Assembly (NCBI GenBank): GCA_017615595.1
Contig: JAFZZT010000028.1
Span: 34,663 to 98,662 of the forward strand
Reading direction: 5' to 3'
Length of the DNA stretch: 64,000 nucleotides
Origin: Bacteroidales bacterium
Lineage (GTDB): Bacteria; Bacteroidota; Bacteroidia; Bacteroidales; WCHB1-69
This document shows positions 27,080-33,386 of the stretch, in pieces. The position numbers were made by a program, and so were the translations under genes. Within the stretch, counting starts at the first letter, position 1; each line of letters starts with the position of its first letter. The notes beneath the pieces are model-generated. The model ran no database searches and had not been told where the DNA came from. It saw only the letters and a program-made list of their open reading frames with translations.

Positions 27080-27087
27080 TATTTTTG
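27080..27087 (+). promoter_or_regulatory. -7 promoter element for the toxin-antitoxin module
   Basis: TATTTTTG matches TAnnTTTG, 21 nt upstream of the antitoxin ATG. Confidence 0.65.
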
Positions 27088-27107
27088 CAAATTGAAAAAT
27101 TTGTAAT

Positions 27108-27320
27108 ATGAAAGCTAAAAACTATAAAAAACCAAAACAAAAAACACTAGTTGCTAAGGAGCCTTCTGTTGCATATAACTCAAGAGGTTTGGACAGTTCT
27201 ACTTCGGTGATGACTCCTGACGGCGTAGCTTCTGCTGACACTGATACCATGACAGTGGATGAGTACATAGGTAGAATCAGAAAAGCGCTTGACCGACGCT
27301 ATGAAAACATACAATGTTAG
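27108..27320 (+). CDS. Putative antitoxin of a type II toxin-antitoxin module
   Basis: 70 residues. A basic, probably disordered N-terminus (MKAKNYKKPKQK) leads to a C-terminal helix TMTVDEYIGRIRKALDRRYE. No DNA-binding domain is obvious. It is called an antitoxin because it overlaps the start of a RelE/ParE-type toxin gene by about 20 bp, the classical arrangement. The C-terminal helix is the part conserved in the remnant at 29381-29485. The family is not recognised by me. Confidence 0.65.
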   Translation: MKAKNYKKPKQKTLVAKEPSVAYNSRGLDSSTSVMTPDGVASADTDTMTVDEYIGRIRKALDRRYENIQC

Positions 27321-27609
27321 AGTAAAGAAAACTGCTGAAAAAGATATTGATTCCATCGCAGATTTCCTATTTGACAAACTCTCTTTAGAAGGTGCATATC
27401 GGTATCTGGATGTAATAGGACAAGAGATAAAGTCTCTTTCAATTTATGCGGATTGTTATACGACAAGTCGTTCTCGCACAATTCGATCTGTTCATCCGAA
27501 GGCCCGTCGCATGGTGTCTCACAATCACAAGTTCGTATATGTTTTTCATATTGAAGACGATACAGCTATGCTAGACCGTGTGTTGATTGGTAAGATGATA
27601 GTGGATTAG
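27301..27609 (+). CDS. RelE/ParE-superfamily toxin
   Basis: 102 residues from MKTYNVRV (an ATG 12 nt upstream is also in frame). The ParE/RelE pattern is clear: VRVKKTAEKDIDSIADFL, a helical hairpin, then RSVHPKARRMVSHNHKFVYVFHIEDD and the terminal strand ending LDRVLIGKMIVD. RelE members cleave mRNA on the ribosome and ParE members poison gyrase; which applies here cannot be told. Overlaps the antitoxin gene. A MmcQ gene lies convergently 8 bp after its stop; this pair is duplicated at 29381-30780. Confidence 0.8.
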   Translation: MKTYNVRVKKTAEKDIDSIADFLFDKLSLEGAYRYLDVIGQEIKSLSIYADCYTTSRSRTIRSVHPKARRMVSHNHKFVYVFHIEDDTAMLDRVLIGKMIVD

Positions 27610-27617
27610 CAATGGTA

Positions 27618-27965
27618 TTATTTCCGTTTCCTCTCATACTTCCCCTTCACAATCTCAAACGAATTCTTTGTCAGCTCCTTGAGTAGTTCCGTGTCAATGG
27701 TTTGCAGGTTGATGCCGATCCAGTACTTGGGGTTGAAATGGTTGTCGGGGGTCTCCACGCCGGGGGTGGTGCCGAGCAGCTCGGCGATGCGTTCGGGCTG
27801 GCATTTCACCACCACGGTGAACTCGTGGAGGTCGCAGTAGCAGAAGGTGTGGCCGCAGACGTAGAACACCAACAAGGTGTCGCCGCCGGGCATCTTCGCA
27901 AAGGGGAACTTTTCCTCCACCTCGCCCAACGACAGGCAAAACTCTCGGAATTCTTCGAGATTCAT
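27618..27965 (-). CDS. MmcQ/YjbR-family DNA-binding-like protein, copy 1
   Basis: 115 residues. MmcQ/YjbR fold: EEFREFCLSLGEVEEKFPF, then DTLLVFYVCGHTFCYCDL, and the terminal GINLQTIDTELLKELTKNSFEIV. The family has a double-wing (CyaY-like) fold and no firm function. I start at 27965 because the paralogue at 30433-30780 begins at the equivalent Met; an extra ATG precedes it. About 90 percent identical by eye to that paralogue, showing a recent duplication. Confidence 0.85.
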   Translation of the reverse strand: MNLEEFREFCLSLGEVEEKFPFAKMPGGDTLLVFYVCGHTFCYCDLHEFTVVVKCQPERIAELLGTTPGVETPDNHFNPKYWIGINLQTIDTELLKELTKNSFEIVKGKYERKRK

Positions 27966-28060
27966 CATTCTTGTACTATTTTGCCGTGTATCTCACGTAT
28001 TCACGAGGATAATATACGTGCAGATCCGCGCGATACGCGGAGAATAAAGATACGCGGAGA

Positions 28061-28819
28061 TTAAAACATCCCGAAATAATACTGCCCCTTTCCGACACTC
28101 GCCTTGCCGTACTGAATGGCGTTCTTCGGGCAGTGGTGGAAGCAGGCGTCGCAGTTGGTGCAGTTGCCGTGCCACTTCGGGCGGCCGTCCTCCAATGTGA
28201 TGTTTTGCAACGGGCAGACACTCACGCACTTGCCGCACGAGATACAGGCATCCGTGCTGCGGAACGGCTCATCGGAGACCCACTTGTAGAATCCCTTTCC
28301 GATGACGTTGGTCTTGAAACGCGGGAAGATGCCCCGCCGCAACTCCGTCACGGATTTCCGTTCGGTAATGTTGGCGATGACCTCCGGCAGATGCGCCTTA
28401 GCTTTCTCGATCTTGCGCTTTGCCACCTCAGGCTTGTCGATGCCAAAACCCGCCATGTTGATGTAGGTGTTGGGCATCTGGAAGCAGTAGTCGGCATTCA
28501 GTGTCAAACCGATTTCCGCCAATTGCTGACCGAAAACCTTTTCCGCCACCCCGCCGTTGTCGCCGCAGGTGACCGCCATCCACACGTAGGCGGGCGGTTG
28601 TGCAAACTTCAACTGCTTCACAAACTCCAATACGAGGTGCGGCGGTTGCCAAGAGTAAATCGGGAAGACGAAACCAACCCGCTCGCCCTCCGCAAGCGTG
28701 TGTTCGAAACGGTTTTCGCGCTCGGCTTCGGGAATGAATACGAGCTGCTCGTTAATCGCTTGTGCGATGCTTTCGGCAATAAAACGGCTGTTGCCGCAAC
28801 CAGAGAAGTAGAATATCAT
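28061..28819 (-). CDS. EFR1-type flavodoxin-ferredoxin fusion protein
   Basis: 252 residues. An N-terminal flavodoxin-like FMN domain begins MIFYFSGCGNSRFIAESIA and contains GFVFPIYSWQPP. The C-terminus holds two 4Fe-4S ferredoxin clusters: CISCGKCVSVCP (from about residue 192) and CTNCDACFHHCP (from about 220). It is presumably a cytosolic electron carrier, with partners unknown. I start at 28819 because homology begins there and the promoter at 28841-28848 lies immediately upstream; longer in-frame starts cross that promoter and the neighbouring gene. Confidence 0.88.
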   Translation of the reverse strand: MIFYFSGCGNSRFIAESIAQAINEQLVFIPEAERENRFEHTLAEGERVGFVFPIYSWQPPHLVLEFVKQLKFAQPPAYVWMAVTCGDNGGVAEKVFGQQLAEIGLTLNADYCFQMPNTYINMAGFGIDKPEVAKRKIEKAKAHLPEVIANITERKSVTELRRGIFPRFKTNVIGKGFYKWVSDEPFRSTDACISCGKCVSVCPLQNITLEDGRPKWHGNCTNCDACFHHCPKNAIQYGKASVGKGQYYFGMF

Positions 28820-28840
28820 AACGATATGGTTTTGTGTCGG

Positions 28841-28848
28841 CAAAGATA
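28841..28848 (-). promoter_or_regulatory. -7 promoter element for the EFR1 gene
   Basis: CAAAGATA reads TATCTTTG on the minus strand, 22 nt upstream of the chosen start. Confidence 0.7.
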
Positions 28849-28850
28849 AG

Positions 28851-29339
28851 TTATTCTTTCTTTTTGAGAAAGATGACGGTTCCATCTTGGTCTTCTTTCC
28901 AGCGGCCGTTCTCATCAAGAATCCAATCGAGTCCGATGTCAATGGCATATACCTTGAACATCGTGGTGTTGTGCGTGACGGAATCTGTGACGCAAAAGAC
29001 AAATCCCATCTTGTCTGTGTCTTTCACGTTCGCTGGCCAGGTGTATTCCACGCCATTTGCTATAAAACCTGATGTGTTCTCAGGAACAATTTGTGTTTCG
29101 ATGCCATGTTCATAAAGATACTCCCCCGCCGTGTTGACATAAAAGGCAAAATCGTCATAATATACAAACCGATCATCGTCTGGCGAGAGCGTATCTGGGT
29201 CAAAGTCGAAATTAACGTTGACAAAGGCCGCCTGTATGCAGTACTCCGCGGAGCAATCTGGGAAGTGGTAAACCTCTTGGCTTGTCGCGTGGAATGTGGC
29301 AGCAATCAGTATGATTGTTGCAAGGAATAACTTTTTCAT
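28851..29339 (-). CDS. Secreted protein of unknown function
   Basis: 162 residues. Signal peptide MKKLFLATIILIAATFHATSQ followed by an acidic mature protein with two Cys (DCSAEYC) that could form a disulfide. I recognise no family. Own promoter at 29360-29367. It lies between the two halves of the duplicated toxin-antitoxin/MmcQ block. Confidence 0.7.
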   Translation of the reverse strand: MKKLFLATIILIAATFHATSQEVYHFPDCSAEYCIQAAFVNVNFDFDPDTLSPDDDRFVYYDDFAFYVNTAGEYLYEHGIETQIVPENTSGFIANGVEYTWPANVKDTDKMGFVFCVTDSVTHNTTMFKVYAIDIGLDWILDENGRWKEDQDGTVIFLKKKE

Positions 29340-29359
29340 AAGAATGCCTTTTCGAAGCG

Positions 29360-29367
29360 CAAAAATA
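29360..29367 (-). promoter_or_regulatory. -7 promoter element for the secreted unknown protein
   Basis: CAAAAATA reads TATTTTTG on the minus strand, 21 nt upstream of the start codon at 29339. Confidence 0.65.
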
Positions 29368-29380
29368 GAAAATTTTCTAA

Positions 29381-29485
29381 TGACACTAAAACCATGTCAG
29401 TAGATAAGTTCATTGGTAAAATCAGAAAAGCGCTTCACCGACGCCTTTTGATTGCGTATCGATTGGTAAGATGATCGTGGATTAG
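29381..29485 (+). pseudogene. Internally deleted remnant of a second toxin-antitoxin module
   Basis: 29381-29444 matches the antitoxin gene at 27237-27300 (about 55 of 64 bases), including the helix read as MSVDKFIGKIRKALHRR. 29462-29485 matches the last 24 bases of the toxin gene at 27586-27609 with one difference. Roughly 270 bp between, most of the toxin, is gone and replaced by a short linker. No promoter remains. The stop codon of the Fic gene on the other strand lies inside the last bases of this remnant. Confidence 0.85.
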
Positions 29486-30363
29486 TACCTTATTTTAAAA
29501 TACTCCAACAGTGTCTTGTATTGATCTTGCGCCGTCAGGCATGTATCGCGAAGGTAATCGTTGAGGTGGCCCCAATGCTGTAAGCCACGGTAATAGAACA
29601 GACGCAGTTCTTCGGTGACGATGAACGGGATGTGGCCGCTTTGCAGGCACTGCCAGAACATCAGCAATCGTCCCACACGACCGTTGCCGTCTTGGAAAGG
29701 GTGGATGCGCTCAAACTGCACGTGAAAATTCAGAATGTCGTCAAATTGCACCTCTTTGATAGCATTATATTCTGAGAGCAAGGTCTTTATATGCTTGCGC
29801 ACCTCCTCGGGTTGCACTGTCTCTTCGCCACCCACCTCATTAGGCAACCGCTTGTATTCCCCAACCGCAAACCACGACTTTTGACTGTCTGAAGTGTTGG
29901 TTTTCAATATCAAGTGCAATTGCTTTAAGTGGCTCTCCGTGATTTTGTCGGTAGCATGCTCAATGATGTAGTCAATGCAGCGGAAGTGATTGACCGTTTC
30001 CATAATGTCGTCGATGCGAGTGTTTTCGGTAGTGATGCCAATAGTGTTGGTCTCGAAAATATAGCGTGTCTGCTCCTTGGTCAGTCGAGAACCTTCGATA
30101 TGGTTGGAGTTGTATGTCAAATCGATTTGGGTGCGATGGTAAATTCCGCCTTTCAGTTTCATTTCCTTTTCGTCGCGCAGGCGTTGAAGCAGCGGCGAAA
30201 TGCGCTCTTTGCCTTTGCGCGGCAGAACAGCATCGGCGGGAATGTTCCAGGTTTTACCCGTCAGAAACACACCGTCGATTTTCCCCGTGGCGCAATAATG
30301 ACGGACGGTCCGCTCGCTGACGCCATATTTTTCGGCAAACTGGGTAACGGAGATGTATTCCAT
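29482..30363 (-). CDS. Fic-family protein with N-terminal helix-turn-helix
   Basis: 293 residues. The N-terminal ~50 residues are a MerR/excisionase-like helix-turn-helix (SVTQFAEKYGVSERTVRHY ... KTWNIP). The Fic core has the full active-site motif HPFQDGNGRVGR (221-232). An N-terminal inhibitory-helix motif SNHIEG (86-91) fits the (S/T)xxxE(G/N) autoinhibition consensus. Fic proteins transfer AMP or other phosphate-linked groups to protein hydroxyls; this one is probably autoinhibited until relieved. The gene sits exactly between the TA remnant and MmcQ copy 2, a spot that is only an 8-bp gap in copy 1, so it was probably inserted there. Own promoter at 30395-30402. Confidence 0.88.
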   Translation of the reverse strand: MEYISVTQFAEKYGVSERTVRHYCATGKIDGVFLTGKTWNIPADAVLPRKGKERISPLLQRLRDEKEMKLKGGIYHRTQIDLTYNSNHIEGSRLTKEQTRYIFETNTIGITTENTRIDDIMETVNHFRCIDYIIEHATDKITESHLKQLHLILKTNTSDSQKSWFAVGEYKRLPNEVGGEETVQPEEVRKHIKTLLSEYNAIKEVQFDDILNFHVQFERIHPFQDGNGRVGRLLMFWQCLQSGHIPFIVTEELRLFYYRGLQHWGHLNDYLRDTCLTAQDQYKTLLEYFKIRY

Positions 30364-30394
30364 ACTATCGGCAAGATTCTAATGAAAACCGCGG

Positions 30395-30402
30395 CAAAGA
30401 TA
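30395..30402 (-). promoter_or_regulatory. -7 promoter element for the Fic gene
   Basis: CAAAGATA reads TATCTTTG on the minus strand, 32 nt upstream of the Fic start. Confidence 0.65.
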
Positions 30403-30432
30403 CTATTTTTTGCCGATATCGGCAAAAAGTGA

Positions 30433-30780
30433 TTATTTCCGTTTCTTCGAATATTTCCCCTTCACAATCTCAAACGAATTCCGTGTCAGCTCTTTAAGCA
30501 GCTCCGTATCAATGGTTTGCAGGTTGATGCCGAGCCAGTATTTGGGGTTGAAGTGATTGTCAGGGGACTCCACGCCGTCGGCAGTGCCGAGCAGTTCGGC
30601 AATGCGTTCGGTCTGGCACTTCACCACCGCGGTGAACTCATGGAGGTCGCAGTAGCAGAAGGTGTGGCCGCAGACGTAGAACACCAACAAGGTGTCGCCG
30701 CCGGGCATCTTTGCGAAGGGCAGTTTCTCCTCCACCTCGCCTAACGACAGGCAAAACTCACGATATTCTTCGATGTTCAT
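30433..30780 (-). CDS. MmcQ/YjbR-family protein, copy 2
   Basis: 115 residues, about 90 percent identical by eye to the copy at 27618-27965 (12 substitutions, e.g. ERKRK versus SKKRK at the end). The start at 30780 follows the promoter at 30802-30809; a longer in-frame start would run through that promoter. The function of the family is unresolved. Confidence 0.85.
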   Translation of the reverse strand: MNIEEYREFCLSLGEVEEKLPFAKMPGGDTLLVFYVCGHTFCYCDLHEFTAVVKCQTERIAELLGTADGVESPDNHFNPKYWLGINLQTIDTELLKELTRNSFEIVKGKYSKKRK

Positions 30781-30801
30781 GATAAAGTGCTTTTTTGCAG
30801 G

Positions 30802-30809
30802 CAAAGATA
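30802..30809 (-). promoter_or_regulatory. -7 promoter element for MmcQ copy 2
   Basis: CAAAGATA reads TATCTTTG on the minus strand, 22 nt before the start. Confidence 0.65.
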
Positions 30810-30859
30810 GTATTTTCCACACATCTTCGCATGACTCACGGAAATTTCCAGAATTCTTT

Positions 30860-30867
30860 TATCTTTG
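30860..30867 (+). promoter_or_regulatory. -7 promoter element for the GH3 gene
   Basis: TATCTTTG matches TAnnTTTG, 21 nt upstream of the start; divergent from MmcQ copy 2. Confidence 0.7.
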
Positions 30868-30888
30868 CACGCTTAAAAACGTTGCGTT

Positions 30889-33108
30889 ATGAAACATTGG
30901 ATCACGCTCTGTTGCTGTATGCTCACCCTTTTTGCCCTGTCGGCGCAGACTCCCGACTCTTCCACCACGATCAAAGGATGTCCGAGGAGCGACGGTGAGA
31001 GAATCATTGTGGAGTTGAGGCTTCCCGACACCTCTTTCCGCGACCTCTCCCTGCCCATGGAGCAGCGGGTGGAGATTCTCCTGCGCCAGCTGACCCTCAA
31101 GGAGAAGCTGGCCATGATGGAGCATCAGAACCCTGCCATTGAACGACTCGGCATCCCCGCCTACAGCTGGTGGAACGAGGCGCTGCACGGGGTGGCCCGC
31201 AACGGCTATGCCACCGTCTATCCCCAACCCATCGGTCTGGCCGCCACCTTCGATGTGCCCGCCGTGAAGAAGATGTTCTCCTGGATCGCCGTAGAGGGGC
31301 GCTGGAAGTTCGAGGAGGCCCAGCGCGACAAGGAGTATGGCGACTACAAAGGCATCTCTTTCTTCACCCCCAACATCAATATCTTCCGAGACCCTCGCTG
31401 GGGGCGCGGCATGGAGACCTACGGTGAGGACCCCTACCTGACCGCCCAGATGGGCAAGGCCTGCGTACAGGGCCTGCAGGGTGATGACCCCACCTATTTC
31501 CTCACGCTAGCCTGCGCCAAGCACTTCGCCGTCCACAGCGGTCCTGAGTCCATCCGCCACTCCTTTGACGTGTCGGTGACGCCCCGCGACCTCTGGACCA
31601 CCTACCTGCCCGCCTTTGAGACACTCGTCAAGGAGGCCAACGTGCAGCAGGTGATGTGCGGCTACAACCGCCTCGATGGCGAGCCCTGCTGTACCAACCA
31701 GCATCTTCTGGTCAAAATCCTCAAAGAGCAGTGGGGGTACGAGGGCTTGTTCGTCACCGACTGCTGGGCACTGAACGACGCCTGGGAGCGCGACACCGTG
31801 ATCCCGCGTCACGAGACCTACCCCACGGCCGCTGACGCCGCCACGGCCGCCTTCGGCTCCGTCATCGACCTTGAATGCGGCAGCGGCCTGCCCGCCCTGA
31901 AGGAGGCGGTGGAACGCGGCTACCTCGACAAGGGCATCATAGACGAGCACGTCCGCAAGATCCTGATGACCCGCATGCGCCTGGGACTCTTCTCCGAGGG
32001 GGAGATGTACCGCTGGAAAGGCGGCAAGGACGTGGAGGTGGAACCCTTAGACTATGATTATTTGTCTTATCGCATGGCCTGCGAAAGCATGGTGCTGTTG
32101 CAGAACAAAAACAACATCCTGCCGCTCGATCCGGCCAAATACAAGCGCATCGCCGTGGTGGGTCCCAACGCCGCCAACGACACGATGATGTGGGGCAACT
32201 ATAACGGTACCCCCTACCATACCGTCACCATCTTGAAAGGCATTCGAGACTATGCCAAGAAACATCACGGGCCATCTGTCTATTACGACATGGCCTGTCA
32301 CCACGTGGATGGCCTCTACAAGCTGCCCGCCAACTTCGACAGGCAGATTGCCAAGTGCGACCTCATCATCTTTGTAGGCGGCCTCTCGCCCATGCTGGAG
32401 GGAGAGCAGCTGGATGTGGAGGTGGACGGCTTTCATGGCGGCGACCGCACCTCGATAGAGCTACCCCGTATCCAGAACGGCATGTTGCGCAAGCTGAAAA
32501 AGACCGGCAAGCCCGTCATCTTGGTCTTGAACACCGGCAGTGCCGTCGCCTTGGACTGGGAAGACGAGAACCTGGACGGCATCCTCTGCGCCTGGTATCC
32601 CGGACAGGAGGGCGGCACCGCCGTGGCCGATGTGCTCTTCGGAAAATACAACCCCTCCGGCCGCCTGCCCGTGACCTTCTACAGCGCCCACAACGAGCTC
32701 CCGCCCTTCGACAGCTACGACATGCACGGACGTACCTACCGCTTCATGACGGAAAAACCGCTCTATCCCTTCGGTCACGGACTCAGCTATACCACCTTCA
32801 GCTACTCCGACTGCGACTTCAAGGTGGATGACCGGACGGTCTCCTGCATCGTCACCAACACGGGCCAACGCCTTGGCTCTGAAGTGGTGCAGGTCTATCT
32901 GCGGAATCCCCAGGATCCTGAAGGACCGGTCAAGACGCTGGTGGGCTTTAAGCGTGTCACACTGCAGCCCAGCCAGTCCATACAGCTTTCCTTCCCCATT
33001 GAAGAGCGCTTTTTCCAGTCTTTCAACGACAAAGACCAGACCTTCGAGTTCCGCCCCGGCACCTTCTACATCATGGTCGGCGACCAGATGCTGGAGGTAC
33101 ACATATAG
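30889..33108 (+). CDS. Secreted glycoside hydrolase family 3 (beta-xylosidase/beta-glucosidase type)
   Basis: 739 residues. Signal peptide (MKHWITLCCCMLTLFALSAQ). GH3 N-terminal barrel with SWWNEALHGVARNG, DPRWGRGMETYGEDPYL, KHF (211-213) and nucleophile Asp291 in FVTDCWALND. A C-terminal alpha/beta sandwich (VVGPNAANDTMMWGNYNG) is followed by an FN3-like C-terminal domain ending in GTFYIMVGDQ. The WWNEALHG pattern is typical of GH3 beta-xylosidase or arabinofuranosidase-like enzymes. Periplasmic trimming of hemicellulose oligosaccharides is likely. It is followed immediately by direct repeat R1. Confidence 0.92.
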   Translation: MKHWITLCCCMLTLFALSAQTPDSSTTIKGCPRSDGERIIVELRLPDTSFRDLSLPMEQRVEILLRQLTLKEKLAMMEHQNPAIERLGIPAYSWWNEALHGVARNGYATVYPQPIGLAATFDVPAVKKMFSWIAVEGRWKFEEAQRDKEYGDYKGISFFTPNINIFRDPRWGRGMETYGEDPYLTAQMGKACVQGLQGDDPTYFLTLACAKHFAVHSGPESIRHSFDVSVTPRDLWTTYLPAFETLVKEANVQQVMCGYNRLDGEPCCTNQHLLVKILKEQWGYEGLFVTDCWALNDAWERDTVIPRHETYPTAADAATAAFGSVIDLECGSGLPALKEAVERGYLDKGIIDEHVRKILMTRMRLGLFSEGEMYRWKGGKDVEVEPLDYDYLSYRMACESMVLLQNKNNILPLDPAKYKRIAVVGPNAANDTMMWGNYNGTPYHTVTILKGIRDYAKKHHGPSVYYDMACHHVDGLYKLPANFDRQIAKCDLIIFVGGLSPMLEGEQLDVEVDGFHGGDRTSIELPRIQNGMLRKLKKTGKPVILVLNTGSAVALDWEDENLDGILCAWYPGQEGGTAVADVLFGKYNPSGRLPVTFYSAHNELPPFDSYDMHGRTYRFMTEKPLYPFGHGLSYTTFSYSDCDFKVDDRTVSCIVTNTGQRLGSEVVQVYLRNPQDPEGPVKTLVGFKRVTLQPSQSIQLSFPIEERFFQSFNDKDQTFEFRPGTFYIMVGDQMLEVHI

Positions 33109-33262
33109 GAGTTAAGAGTTAAAAGTTAAGAGTTAAGAGTTGGGTTATGGCAAAGTACCTCCCGTATTTTCTTAGTTTCTTAGTTTTTCATCGGATTCAT
33201 GGCTCCATAGGGCACGGCGAGAACGAATCCCCAGCATTTCAACATTTTTATTATCTTTGCCC
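33109..33262. repeat. Direct repeat R1 upstream of the chimeric T9SS gene
   Basis: Begins right after the GH3 stop codon. It consists of (GTTAAGA)n heptamers (33109-33141), a conserved core GGTTATGGCAAAG.ACCTCCCGTA, TTTCTTAG units, then a second core (CATCGG.TTCATGGCTCCA, TAGGG.ACGGCGAGAACGA), and ends in a TAnnTTTG promoter. R2 at 36309-36488 is the same in order, with one extra 16-bp TTCTTA unit and a few extra bases. Confidence 0.9.
33252..33259 (+). promoter_or_regulatory. -7 promoter element at the end of R1
   Basis: TATCTTTG matches TAnnTTTG. It lies 28 nt before the signal-peptide mini-ORF and 128 nt before the start of the long T9SS gene. Confidence 0.7.
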
Positions 33263-33286
33263 CGAAATTCTAAAAACGACACGGTT

Positions 33287-33355
33287 ATGAAAAAAATCTT
33301 GGCGCTTTTCCTTTTATTGATTGCCTCGACTGCTGCCATGGTCGCCAGTTGGTGA
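33287..33355 (+). CDS. 22-codon mini-ORF encoding an orphan signal peptide
   Basis: It begins MKKILALFLLL and ends after 22 residues in a TGA. The peptide is a textbook N-terminal signal (Lys-Lys, then a hydrophobic stretch, then small residues) at normal spacing from the promoter at 33252-33259. It is not in frame with the long gene that starts at 33387 and has its own signal peptide. It may be the stranded beginning of the gene's former N-terminus, or a translated leader. Confidence 0.5.
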   Translation: MKKILALFLLLIASTAAMVASW

Positions 33356-33386
33356 AAAAGATTGTGATAAACTAAATAACAATCTT

